This document shows positions 17,021 to 25,776 of a DNA stretch of 64,000 nt, one piece after another (the stretch's first letter is position 1; each line of letters starts with the position of its first letter). The notes beneath the pieces are model-generated. The model saw nothing but the letters and a program-made list of their open reading frames with translations. It was not told where the DNA came from and ran no database searches. Made by a program: the position numbers and the translations under genes. Source of the stretch: Deltaproteobacteria bacterium (lineage in GTDB: Bacteria > Desulfobacterota > GWC2-55-46); NCBI GenBank assembly GCA_019912665.1, contig JAIOIE010000008.1, positions 62,001-126,000 on the forward strand, given 5' to 3'.

Positions 17021-17998
17021 TCAGGTTATAGCTGGCGTGGCCTGCCCCATCTTCAAGAGCACCTTAAGGACTCCCTTTTCCGACGCATATCCCATCGCCT
17101 CAATCCCTTCTTCAACAGGGAACACCTTCGAGACGAGCGGCTTCACATCAACCCTCTTTTCCTCGAGCGCCTGTATTGCGGGCTGGAACGGGCCGCACCT
17201 TGAGCCAATGAGGGCTATCTCATCAACCACGATACGGCTCAAGTCTATCTCGCACTTTCCGGCTACCGTCGTCTTCAAGACTACCGTGCCTGCGGGCCGC
17301 ACCAGGTCGATGGCCGTTCTTATGCCATCCGCGCTTCCGGTGCAATCTATCACGAGGTCAAGCTCCTTCGTAAGCCCTTCGGTACTTGTCCTCGTGGGTA
17401 TACCCCTCGCCTTGAGTATCGAGAGCTTCTCCTCGTGCCTGCCAATTGCCAAAAGAGCGCAGCCTGTTTGAGACATGACCTGCGCAACGAGCAAGCCCAG
17501 CCTGCCGTCGCCCAGAACGCAGACCCTCGTGTCCTCGTCCACCCTCACCTGCTCGAGTATCTCGTAAGCCGAAGCGAGCGGCTCGATAAAGACCGCCTCC
17601 TCATCCGAGATGGAATCAGGCAGCGGATGAAGGTTCCTGAACGGGAGCGTAAGATATCCGGCGAACGCGCCGTCCTTTCGGAGTATGCCCAGCACCTTCC
17701 TCTCCGGGCAGTGGTTTCCCATCCTCCGCCTGCAGTACGCGCACCTCCCGCAGGGGATGTTTATCTCCCCGGTTACGCGCTTCCCCTTTAGCCTCTCGTC
17801 CGCGCATTCCTCTATGACGCCGACGAACTCGTGGCCGAGGACGCCGCTAAAGCCCATGTAGCCTTTGGCTATCTCAAGGTCCGTCCGGCATATGCCGGCG
17901 AGCGTAACCCTTATGAGCGCCTCTCCGGGCCCGGGCTCGGGCGCCGGGTGCGCCACCTCGAAACGGAGCTTTCCGCTATCAAAAACGATTGCGTTCAT
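17021..17998 (-). CDS. Zinc-dependent medium-chain dehydrogenase
   Basis: A 325-residue MDR-family oxidoreductase. The N-terminal domain has the catalytic zinc region (GICRTD, GHEFVG) and a structural zinc loop with four Cys (CGRCAYCRRRMGNHC); a Rossmann domain with GDGRLG binds NAD(P). It should oxidise or reduce an alcohol or polyol, but the substrate cannot be read from the sequence. It is divergent from the ABC exporter gene with 174 bases between, and it has no operon partner here. Confidence 0.85.
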   Translation of the reverse strand: MNAIVFDSGKLRFEVAHPAPEPGPGEALIRVTLAGICRTDLEIAKGYMGFSGVLGHEFVGVIEECADERLKGKRVTGEINIPCGRCAYCRRRMGNHCPERKVLGILRKDGAFAGYLTLPFRNLHPLPDSISDEEAVFIEPLASAYEILEQVRVDEDTRVCVLGDGRLGLLVAQVMSQTGCALLAIGRHEEKLSILKARGIPTRTSTEGLTKELDLVIDCTGSADGIRTAIDLVRPAGTVVLKTTVAGKCEIDLSRIVVDEIALIGSRCGPFQPAIQALEEKRVDVKPLVSKVFPVEEGIEAMGYASEKGVLKVLLKMGQATPAIT

Positions 17999-18172
17999 GT
18001 CCTGGAGTATATCAAAAATCGCGTATTCAAAGCACCCGGAAAAAAACCGGGCGTGACTTTTATCACATTAAGGTACTTGCAATGAACCTATCATGAATGC
18101 ATCGATTTTCGGGCGCGCTCTTTACGCGCCTCTGTAATGCTGTAGAGAGCTTGTAAGGATGTAGACTCCCCC

Positions 18173-19942
18173 ATGCATATCCCCCATGAAGTGAACGCCA
18201 ACTGGATTCCGCAGGCACGCCGCGCCCTCGGCTTCATCTTCCCGCACAGGTGGGCGCTCGCCTTCATCATGTCCCTTACGCTCGTGATGGCGGCCTTCGG
18301 GGCGCTCGAACCCCTTGTCATGAAATACATCTTCGACAAGCTCGGGACAGGGGCGCTCTCGCCTCTCCTTTACGGCGTTGCAATGCTAATAGGCCTGAAC
18401 CTCGCGCGCGAGGGCGTGGGCGGGCTCTCAAACTGGCTCGCCTGGAAGGTGCGCCTCAGGGTCAACCACGGCATACTCGACGCGACGGTAGCGCGCCTGC
18501 ACGCGCTCCCCGTGGCCTACCACAGGGAGGAGACTGTCGGGGGCATCATGACCAAGCTCGACAGGGGCGTAAACGGCTTCGTGGGCGCGGTCTCCGATAT
18601 CGCCTTCAACGTCCTCCCCGGTATCGTCTACCTCCTGATCTCGCTCGCGGTGATGTTCAGGCTCGACCACAAGCTCTCGTTCATCGTCCTCTTCTTCGCG
18701 CCGCTCCCGGCAATCATAGGAATGTGGGCGGCGAACGAGCAGACGCAGAGGGAGCGGATGCTGATGGAGCGGTGGACGAGGATATTCTCGCGCTTTAACG
18801 AGGTCCTCACTGGCATATTCACTGTCAAAAGCTTCGCCATGGAAGACGCAGAGAAGCGCCGTTTCATGACCGGGGTCGAAAAGGCCAACAGGATGGTGCT
18901 CCGGGGAGTCGGCATCGACACCGGGGTCGGCGCGGCCAAGAACATAATCGGCGTGCTCGCCAGGGTCTCGGCCCTCCTGGCCGGAGGCTATCTCGTCATA
19001 AAGGGCGAGATAACCGCAGGAACACTCGTCGCCTTCCTCGGCTACGCAACCGGCCTCTTCACGCCGGTCCAGGGGCTTACGGGCGCGTACCAGACCATGC
19101 GGAAGGCCACGGTCTCGCTCGGGATAATATTCTCCATTCTCGACGCCCACGACCACATGTCGGATGCGCCCCATGCGGTGCCTGTAAGGACTTTACGCGG
19201 GGACGTCCTCTTCGACGGCATCTCCTTCGGCTACGACGGCAATAGGCCGATACTGACCGATATAAGCATGCATCTCAGGCCCGGCGAGTGCGTGGCCCTG
19301 GTCGGCCCGAGCGGCGCGGGCAAATCCACGATCGCCGCGCTCCTGCAGAGGCTTTACGACCCGAGCTCAGGGGCCATATTCATAGACGGGGCTGACTTGA
19401 GGGATTTGAAGCAGCGCTCGCTCAGGTCCAAGATAGGGGTAGTCTCCCAGGACGCCCTCCTCTTTAACGACACTGTGATGAACAACATCGCCTACGGAAA
19501 GCCCGGCGCATCGGTCGAGGAGGTCATCGAGGCCGCCAAGTCGGCCAACGCTCACGATTTCGTCATGCGCCTTCCAAAGGGCTATGATACGCCCATCGGG
19601 GAGCGCGGGGGCCTCCTCTCGGCAGGCGAGCGGCAGAGGATAAGCATCGCCAGGGCGATCATAAAAGACCCGCCGGTCCTTATACTCGACGAGGCCACCT
19701 CGGCCCTGGACGCCGAATCCGAGATGGCGGTCCAGCAGGCGCTCGATATCCTCATGCGGGGACGGACGACCCTCGTTATAGCGCACAGGCTTTCGACGGT
19801 AGTCGGCGCCGACAGGATTATGGTCTTGAAGGACGGGAACATCATCGAGACCGGAAGCCACCATGAGCTATTAAAGATAGGCGGCTATTACGCGAGCCTC
19901 GTCGAATGCCAGTCCAGGGGCCTCGCCGTTAGCGCGGCCTGA
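18173..19942 (+). CDS. ABC exporter, fused permease/ATPase (MsbA-like)
   Basis: A 589-residue half-transporter of the ABC-B exporter type. The first 310 residues hold six transmembrane helices; the nucleotide-binding domain has Walker A GPSGAGKST (about 378), signature LSAGERQRI (about 482; Ala where Gly is usual in LSGGQ) and Walker B LILDEATSALD (about 503), then the His switch in IAHRLST. It should work as a homodimer exporting a lipid, peptide or other amphipathic compound. An AAGGATG stretch about 15 bases upstream may aid initiation. No substrate genes are adjacent. Confidence 0.9.
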   Translation: MHIPHEVNANWIPQARRALGFIFPHRWALAFIMSLTLVMAAFGALEPLVMKYIFDKLGTGALSPLLYGVAMLIGLNLAREGVGGLSNWLAWKVRLRVNHGILDATVARLHALPVAYHREETVGGIMTKLDRGVNGFVGAVSDIAFNVLPGIVYLLISLAVMFRLDHKLSFIVLFFAPLPAIIGMWAANEQTQRERMLMERWTRIFSRFNEVLTGIFTVKSFAMEDAEKRRFMTGVEKANRMVLRGVGIDTGVGAAKNIIGVLARVSALLAGGYLVIKGEITAGTLVAFLGYATGLFTPVQGLTGAYQTMRKATVSLGIIFSILDAHDHMSDAPHAVPVRTLRGDVLFDGISFGYDGNRPILTDISMHLRPGECVALVGPSGAGKSTIAALLQRLYDPSSGAIFIDGADLRDLKQRSLRSKIGVVSQDALLFNDTVMNNIAYGKPGASVEEVIEAAKSANAHDFVMRLPKGYDTPIGERGGLLSAGERQRISIARAIIKDPPVLILDEATSALDAESEMAVQQALDILMRGRTTLVIAHRLSTVVGADRIMVLKDGNIIETGSHHELLKIGGYYASLVECQSRGLAVSAA

Positions 19943-19955
19943 CGGTCCGGGCGGA

Positions 19956-20624
19956 TTACTTTCCTCCGCTCTTACCCTTCTTCCCTTTCGAGAATACTTC
20001 CCTGAAATAGACGCTGTAGGCCTGTATGGGGCAGTTGGGGCAATCCGGGTTCGCGGCCTTGCAGGTTTTTCTGCCGTGGAGGATAAAGAGGTGGGTGGTT
20101 TTCGTCCATCTTTCAGGAGGGATTATGGAGGTAAGGTCCGCCTCAATCCTATCCGGGTCGTCCGATGAAGTGAGGCCGAGCCTACCGGCTACCCTCTTCA
20201 CATGCGTATCGACCGCCAGGGCGTTTTTGCCGTAGGCATTTCCCAGGACTATATTGGCGGTCTTCCTTCCGACGCCCGGTAGAGCCACGAGGGACTCGAG
20301 AGTATCCGGCACCTTGCCGCCGAACTCCCCTTCGAGCTTCGCGCAGCAGGCCTTTATGTTTTTGGCCTTGTTCCGGTAGAAGTTTATCGAGCTTATGTCC
20401 TTTTCAAGCTCTTCAAGGCTTGCCTCCGCGTAGTCGGAGGCGGTCCTGTACTTTTTAAAGAGCGGGCCGGACACCTTGTTTACGAGCTTGTCGGTCGCCT
20501 GCGCGGAGAGGATCGTCGCTATCAGGAGTTCCAGCGGGTTCTTGAATTCGAGGGCGGTGCGGGCGTCCGGAAACTCCTTTTCGAGTATGTCCAGGACCTT
20601 CCGGGCCTTATCTTTGGGGTCCAC
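19956..20624 (-). CDS. nth: Endonuclease III (DNA glycosylase/AP lyase)
   Basis: A 222-residue base-excision repair enzyme that removes oxidised pyrimidines. The helix-hairpin-helix LPGVGRKTAN contains the catalytic Lys, and VDTHVKR the catalytic Asp. The C-terminal cluster region reads C-x6-C-x2-C-x5-S: the fourth iron-sulfur Cys of the E. coli enzyme is replaced by Ser. The GTG at 20624 is chosen as start because it lies four bases after the stop of the prenyl synthase gene, has GAGG just upstream, and gives the family's usual length; an ATG further upstream would overlap that gene by 56 bases. Co-transcribed with the prenyl synthase. Confidence 0.9.
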   Translation of the reverse strand: MDPKDKARKVLDILEKEFPDARTALEFKNPLELLIATILSAQATDKLVNKVSGPLFKKYRTASDYAEASLEELEKDISSINFYRNKAKNIKACCAKLEGEFGGKVPDTLESLVALPGVGRKTANIVLGNAYGKNALAVDTHVKRVAGRLGLTSSDDPDRIEADLTSIIPPERWTKTTHLFILHGRKTCKAANPDCPNCPIQAYSVYFREVFSKGKKGKSGGK

Positions 20625-20628
20625 GGCC

Positions 20629-21654
20629 TCAGTGCGTCCGGTCGAGAACGAAATCGGCCACTGCCAGGAGGGCTGCCTTCTCAAGGCCCGGCTCGAATAT
20701 GTCTAGCTCCCTCTTGGCCTCTTCCACATAGGCCCTGGCGCGGTCGACGGTGTACTCGATGCCCTTGTGCTTATTTATTATCGAAATAACTTTTTTAAGC
20801 CTGGCCTGGTCAAGGTCGTCGCCTTCGACGGCATCCCTTATGACCGCCCTCTCGTCCTCCGAGGCGAGGAGGGCGGCGCGGATAAGAGGCATCGTTACCT
20901 TGCCTTCCTTCAAATCGTTCCCCACGGATTTGCCGAGGCTCTCGTCAGTCGAGACATAGTCGAGACAGTCGTCCATGAGCTGGTAGGCTATGCCGAGGCC
21001 CATGCCGTAACTGGCGAGGGCCGCCTCTTTTTCCTGCCCGGACCCGGCGAGTATCCCGGCTATGCGGGCGGCAGCCGATATGAGGACCGCGGTCTTGTTC
21101 GTCACGACGTCGAGGTATTCCTTTTCCGTCGTATCCGCGTCGCTGTGCTTGAGGAGCTGCAAGACCTCGCCTTCGGCCATGCGCGTGGTCGTGTCCGATA
21201 GGACCTGCAGCACCCTCATGTCGCCGTACTTGACCGTAAGGAAAAAAGCCTTGGAGAAGAGGTAGTCCCCGACAAGAATGCTCGCCCCGTCTCCCCAGAC
21301 CGTGTTGGCGGAGGCGCTCCCCCTCCGGAGGTTCGCGTTGTCAACCACGTCGTCGTGAAGGAGTGTAGCCGTGTGGATGAACTCTATAACGCCCGCCAGA
21401 GGTATATGCTTTTCGCCGCTGTAGCCGCAAAGCCTCGAGGCAAGAAGCATCACCATGGGCCTGAACCTTTTCCCGCCGCTCTTAAGGATATATTCCCCTA
21501 CCTTGCTTACGAGGAAGACGTTCGAGTTCAGGCTGGCCTTGAAGCCCCGCTCCATTTCAGCTATGTCGGCCTTTATGAGGTCGAAGACCTCCTGGATATG
21601 CATGCGGTTCGGGCCGATGTGGTTCTCTTCCTTGAGTCCAGTCGTCTGTGCCAA
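20629..21654 (-). CDS. ispB: Polyprenyl diphosphate synthase (IspB-like)
   Basis: A 341-residue trans-isoprenyl diphosphate synthase that makes the long isoprenoid tail of quinones. Both Asp-rich motifs are present: LLHDDVVDNA and QLMDDCLDY, along with the GGKRFRP substrate site. The TTG at 21654 has GGAG seven bases upstream and is taken as start; an ATG at 21603 is the alternative. Chain length cannot be judged by eye. It is followed after four bases by nth. Confidence 0.88.
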   Translation of the reverse strand: MAQTTGLKEENHIGPNRMHIQEVFDLIKADIAEMERGFKASLNSNVFLVSKVGEYILKSGGKRFRPMVMLLASRLCGYSGEKHIPLAGVIEFIHTATLLHDDVVDNANLRRGSASANTVWGDGASILVGDYLFSKAFFLTVKYGDMRVLQVLSDTTTRMAEGEVLQLLKHSDADTTEKEYLDVVTNKTAVLISAAARIAGILAGSGQEKEAALASYGMGLGIAYQLMDDCLDYVSTDESLGKSVGNDLKEGKVTMPLIRAALLASEDERAVIRDAVEGDDLDQARLKKVISIINKHKGIEYTVDRARAYVEEAKRELDIFEPGLEKAALLAVADFVLDRTH

Positions 21655-21791
21655 AATAAGCTCCGATACCTGTCCGCTCGGGCCGCATTGGGCCCGTTCG
21701 GGAACAATAAGGGATATTATCCGATGATGTTACCCCAAGTACAGGTTTCTGTCAAAGTTATTTTACAAGGGAAAATCAAGGTATTCGGTGC

Positions 21792-22652
21792 TTAAAGGAC
21801 GCATATTGGGCTTATTAGGCACTCGGAGCACTTGGCGGGGTCGGCCTTTCGCGGGCACCTCTCAAGTATGCCGAGCCTGCAGAGCGCGAAGTCGTATTTT
21901 ACCGGGTCGGCTGGGTCGAGCTCCTTAAGGGCGTCCGTGACCTCCTCGGCCATCCTCCAGTCCGGGTGGGTCCTTCCGGAGAGGCCCAGGTTCCTCGATA
22001 TTCTCGCGACATGGGTATCGAGCGGCATGACGAGCCTGCACGGCTCTACGCCTGTCCACTGTCCGAAATCCAGCCCGTCGCCCTTCCTTACCATCCACCT
22101 GAGATAGAGGTTGAGCCTCTTGCATGGGCTATTGTCGACAGGATTCGGAAAAAAGAACCTTACGCCCGCCTTTTGCGAGAGCCTCTTCTTTCCGTATATG
22201 GCAGACGAATCAAGGGCCAGCGCGCGTTCCGAGAAGGACGAGAGCGCCTCCTTTATGTTCTTCCTGGACGGCTCATATCCCTTCATGAAAAAGCCTCCTA
22301 TGGAGCTCGCCTCCTCTATCATCTGCCTTGCGAACCAGAAAAGGCAGGCGATGTCCTCGCCCCTGTTGAACCTGTGGACGAAGCCGCTAAAGAGCGTAAG
22401 ACCCTTCTCGGGCTCGAACCTCCTCGTAAACCTGTATGGGAATGGCCCTGCCGCCTCCAGCACCCTTGATACGCTCTTTTTTATCGTCTCGACCCTGCCG
22501 TAGGCGAGGGATGACGCCACGAGCCCGACTATCTCCCGGTCCTCCGGCCGGTCATACCTGTGCACGAACTCAAGGGGGTCTGTGGCAAGAAAGGAGCGGT
22601 CAAAAGTGCGGTAGAGGCGGTCCAGATGCTTTTTGAGCTTTTTAACGTCCAT
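21792..22652 (-). CDS. TIGR02757 (DUF2400) family protein
   Basis: A 286-residue protein of the conserved DUF2400 family, function unknown. It starts MDVKKLKKHL, contains the family's YDRPEDREIVGL and PLDTHVARI segments, and ends with Cys spaced C-x8-C-x2-C-x5-C, which resembles the iron-sulfur loop of endonuclease III-type glycosylases. The PLDTHVARISRNLGL segment also parallels the VDTHVKRV segment of nth nearby, so a DNA-glycosylase-like fold is plausible; this is inference. The ATG at 22652 fits homologue length; the open frame continues 24 codons upstream. Confidence 0.78.
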   Translation of the reverse strand: MDVKKLKKHLDRLYRTFDRSFLATDPLEFVHRYDRPEDREIVGLVASSLAYGRVETIKKSVSRVLEAAGPFPYRFTRRFEPEKGLTLFSGFVHRFNRGEDIACLFWFARQMIEEASSIGGFFMKGYEPSRKNIKEALSSFSERALALDSSAIYGKKRLSQKAGVRFFFPNPVDNSPCKRLNLYLRWMVRKGDGLDFGQWTGVEPCRLVMPLDTHVARISRNLGLSGRTHPDWRMAEEVTDALKELDPADPVKYDFALCRLGILERCPRKADPAKCSECLISPICVL

Positions 22653-22791
22653 CCGTTTTTCCGTATCCTGGCCTTTTTTCGGACCGGCATAGCGAGCTGG
22701 CTTATTGCCGCTATAATTATACAATTATTCCAGCGCCAGCCATACAGGAATTTGACAGCACCCGGCGCATATTCGAAAAGGAGGTCACATT

Positions 22792-23430
22792 ATGGGAAGA
22801 GCCGTTCCTGCAATGGCCGCTCTCGCGGCCCTGGCCGTACTCATCTCACCCGCAGTCCATTCGGGGGAGATAGCGGACAAGTTCTCGGAAGCGCTTAAGA
22901 CCAGGGACAAGGCCGCTTTGGCCTCCCTCGTGGACGCGAACAGGGACTCCATCCCGGCGGAGGTCAGGTCCGTACTGGATTCGGCTGAAAAGGCCGCCCC
23001 GGAAGAAAAAGAAGGCCTCTTCTATCTGGCGGATGAGATGGCGATGGCTTACAAGGAGGCTACCGGAGATACCACGCTTCTCCTGGAGGTCAAGAAAAAA
23101 TCCTTTGATTCAAGGCTTTCTGAGCCGGTACGCTCTACCCCCGAAAAAGGCGTCCATGTCGTTCACATACCCATGGCCGGCACGGACTCAAAGGACATCT
23201 TCAGGCCGGACAACATAATCATCAAAAAAGGCGCGACGGTCAGGTGGGTCAATAACGACGGCATAGACCACGTCTTCTCGTCCATGCCGCTCATAGGAAA
23301 GGGAGGCATCTCCGCGCCCGGCATAAAGCCGGGCGGGAGCTGGGATTTCGTCTTTAAGGAGCCTGGCGAATATTATTACATATGCTATATACATAAGGGC
23401 ATGATCGGGAAGGTCACGGTCGAGGAGTGA
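22792..23430 (+). CDS. Exported cupredoxin (plastocyanin-like copper protein)
   Basis: A 212-residue periplasmic protein with a signal peptide (about 1-24), a helical region of about 85 residues, and a C-terminal cupredoxin domain. The type I copper ligands are visible: His in DHVF, Cys in YYICYIH, the following His, and Met in KGM. A strong AAGGAGGT ribosome site precedes the ATG. It is convergent with the MtrB-like porin gene. It may carry electrons in the periplasm, possibly to or from the cytochromes encoded next door. Confidence 0.87.
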   Translation: MGRAVPAMAALAALAVLISPAVHSGEIADKFSEALKTRDKAALASLVDANRDSIPAEVRSVLDSAEKAAPEEKEGLFYLADEMAMAYKEATGDTTLLLEVKKKSFDSRLSEPVRSTPEKGVHVVHIPMAGTDSKDIFRPDNIIIKKGATVRWVNNDGIDHVFSSMPLIGKGGISAPGIKPGGSWDFVFKEPGEYYYICYIHKGMIGKVTVEE

Positions 23431-23435
23431 CGCAT

Positions 23436-23471
23436 AAGCCCCGTTCGCGCCCTGGGGCGCGAACGGGGCTT
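23436..23471. terminator. Bidirectional hairpin between cupredoxin and MtrB-like genes
   Basis: A perfect 16-bp stem (AAGCCCCGTTCGCGCC with its complement) and a four-base loop lie between two convergent genes. There is no long T run, so termination may rely on the very stable stem. Confidence 0.75.
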
Positions 23472-23486
23472 GCATTGAACGCTCCA

Positions 23487-25706
23487 CTACAGCGAATAGG
23501 TAAGGAAGACCATCCCTGTATGGGCCTCGTAGTCTGCCACAGGGCCCACGAGCGTAAGCACGTTCGATACGGCGGTCGATGACGGCTCGTAGTTGTCCAC
23601 TGCCCAGTCGTCGGACTTATAGTCCTCATACCTGTACCCGGCTCCCACGCTCAGGTTCGCGCGGAGCCTGTACTTGCCCGTCACGCTCAGGGTCTTAAGC
23701 CTCGTCCTAAGCTCCGGGAGAGCGGTCGGGATGACCGCCGAAGATATGTCGCTTCCTGCCGTGTGGCGGATGCTCCCGCTGCTCCTCGAAAAAGAATAGT
23801 CGACGTCAAAGTCTGCCTTCTTTTCTAGAGCGGTCAGCTTCGCGCCCAGACCCCAGGTCTCGATATCGTCGTCATGGAAGGCCGTCCATTTCCTGTCCGC
23901 GTCGGCTGTATGGGTGAGCTTCGAAGCCCCTCCGTTATAGGCCCAACCCTCCTGCCTGGATTTCAGGTCCTCCCAGGTGTAAAAGGCGTATATCGACGCG
24001 TTCTTGACAGGCGTTATCGCGCCGTCGAGGCTCACTGAGCTGGTTTTGCTCTGCTGAAGGCCCAGGGCCGAGTCCCTGTAATCGTCTTTTCCGTAGTTCA
24101 CGAAAAGAGAGAGGGATGAATTATATGTCGGCGTAAGCGTCGCGTTCGCGCCGTAGCGGAGCCTGTCCCTGTTCGCAACGTCGAACTTTCTCATGAGCGG
24201 GTGGTTGTCGAACTGCGCCGCCGCCCCGAGGGTTGCGACCACGTCGTCCATGTATTCCTGCGTGTGGTACTGGTCGTAAAGGAGCGACTCGTCATAGTCG
24301 GTACCCCTTCTTTCCGCCTGCAGGTAATCAAGCCCCACGGACACGTTCGGCATGTATGTCGACGTGACCGCCGCCCTATACGAGTTCTCGGAGGTCCTCT
24401 CCACCTCCCTCAGGTCCCGGTCGATTATGTCTCGGGTATAACCGAGTCTCACCGTAGTCGCCGGGAAGACCGCATAGGAGCCGTCGAGCTTCACCTGGTT
24501 CTGGGAGTAGTCGTAGGGAAGGCTATAGAGCGCGTGCGCCTCGGTCAGCGCGGCCTGCGGCTGGGCCGTGTCGTTCTTTACGTAGCGGAAAAGCGTGCGG
24601 GAGAGCTTGTTCTCGGTCTTGTAGAGCCTGTACCCGGCCTTGAGGCCGAGACCGGAAAGAGGCCTTGACGAGAGGTTGAGCGCAAGGTGCGTAACGTCTA
24701 TCTCCGCGTCGGCCCTGCCCCTCGGGACGGCTGCCGTAACGGTACTACCGGAATTATGGGAATAAGGCAGCAGGTCGTCATCCTGCTTCATTATCCCGTA
24801 CTCGAATGTCGCGGAGAGGCGCGAATGGTACGGGAGGCTTAAGCCGCCGGAGAGGCTCAGTCTGTGGTGGCGGTTATCCGGCGGGAGCGAGATCCTGCAC
24901 TCGTCGCAGTAGTCGTAAAGCACCGCGCCGCCCGCGTCGACGTTAAACGGGTTTGCGAAGGTTATGGATTTCCTGCCGTTCGAGAAATCCGAAAGCGCGT
25001 ACTGGAACTCGGCCTGGAAGGCCTCTTTCGTGTGGGCGGCCTTGAGCCGTAGGACGTCAGTCGTATAGTCCACCGGCTCGGGCAGGCCCACGGAGCGGGT
25101 CTGCCCGCCGGAGTACCCGGATGTGCCGCCTATGTATTTTATTCCTTCCTTCCGCTCCCGCTCGACCGAAAGCTCCATCTCGGTATCGCCGGAAGCCCTG
25201 TAGAATCCAGCCTTCCCTGACTTCCTCTCGAGCCTTAGCCTTACGCTTCTCCTGTGGTCCGCGAGGTCGGGCATCTGGGCGAGGCTCGTGTTGGTGCCCC
25301 GAGTGAACGCGCCGGGAAGGGTAAGGTTTGTCGAGCCGGCGCCCTCCAGCACGGTTACGCTGTTGTTAGATATTAGCTTCGGGGTCTCCGCGTACTCTAC
25401 GAAGAGCCTGTATGACCCGAGCCTCCCTGCCTCGGCATACGCCCGCCTGTTCTCTAATCCGAGGTCATAAGCCCGGAAATCGAGGTAATACGCCCCGTCT
25501 CCGTAGCTCAAGTCAGCCCCGGCAAGGAGAAACGCCTTGTCTTTTGATAACCCGGTATATTCGCCGAGCTTGAACGATTCGGCCTTTGCGTCGATAAAGC
25601 CCCCGCCTAAGGTCACGCTTCCGCCGAGGCCGTCCTCTGCAAAAGAGAGCGCAGGATACCCGAGTGCCGCAAGCCCCAGGGCCAGCATCCCAATTTTCCT
25701 CTTCAT
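23487..25706 (-). CDS. MtrB/PioB-family outer-membrane porin
   Basis: A protein of about 739 residues with a signal peptide (MKRKIGM... to SFA) and a long run of amphipathic strands with alternating aromatic residues, ending in TYSL, as in MtrB/PioB barrels. In Shewanella-type conduits MtrB forms the sheath through which the decaheme MtrA passes electrons across the outer membrane. A CDEC motif occurs about one third along, unlike the N-terminal CxxC of Shewanella MtrB. It lies 70 bases after the decaheme gene on the same strand. The ATG at 25706 is preferred over one eight codons upstream because it begins the signal peptide. Confidence 0.85.
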   Translation of the reverse strand: MKRKIGMLALGLAALGYPALSFAEDGLGGSVTLGGGFIDAKAESFKLGEYTGLSKDKAFLLAGADLSYGDGAYYLDFRAYDLGLENRRAYAEAGRLGSYRLFVEYAETPKLISNNSVTVLEGAGSTNLTLPGAFTRGTNTSLAQMPDLADHRRSVRLRLERKSGKAGFYRASGDTEMELSVERERKEGIKYIGGTSGYSGGQTRSVGLPEPVDYTTDVLRLKAAHTKEAFQAEFQYALSDFSNGRKSITFANPFNVDAGGAVLYDYCDECRISLPPDNRHHRLSLSGGLSLPYHSRLSATFEYGIMKQDDDLLPYSHNSGSTVTAAVPRGRADAEIDVTHLALNLSSRPLSGLGLKAGYRLYKTENKLSRTLFRYVKNDTAQPQAALTEAHALYSLPYDYSQNQVKLDGSYAVFPATTVRLGYTRDIIDRDLREVERTSENSYRAAVTSTYMPNVSVGLDYLQAERRGTDYDESLLYDQYHTQEYMDDVVATLGAAAQFDNHPLMRKFDVANRDRLRYGANATLTPTYNSSLSLFVNYGKDDYRDSALGLQQSKTSSVSLDGAITPVKNASIYAFYTWEDLKSRQEGWAYNGGASKLTHTADADRKWTAFHDDDIETWGLGAKLTALEKKADFDVDYSFSRSSGSIRHTAGSDISSAVIPTALPELRTRLKTLSVTGKYRLRANLSVGAGYRYEDYKSDDWAVDNYEPSSTAVSNVLTLVGPVADYEAHTGMVFLTYSL

Positions 25707-25776
25707 ATCTCCTCCTTGCTTGTAAGGCATGTTGAATCCGATTTGCGCAGATGGAGGTCATGATGGGGATTACGGG

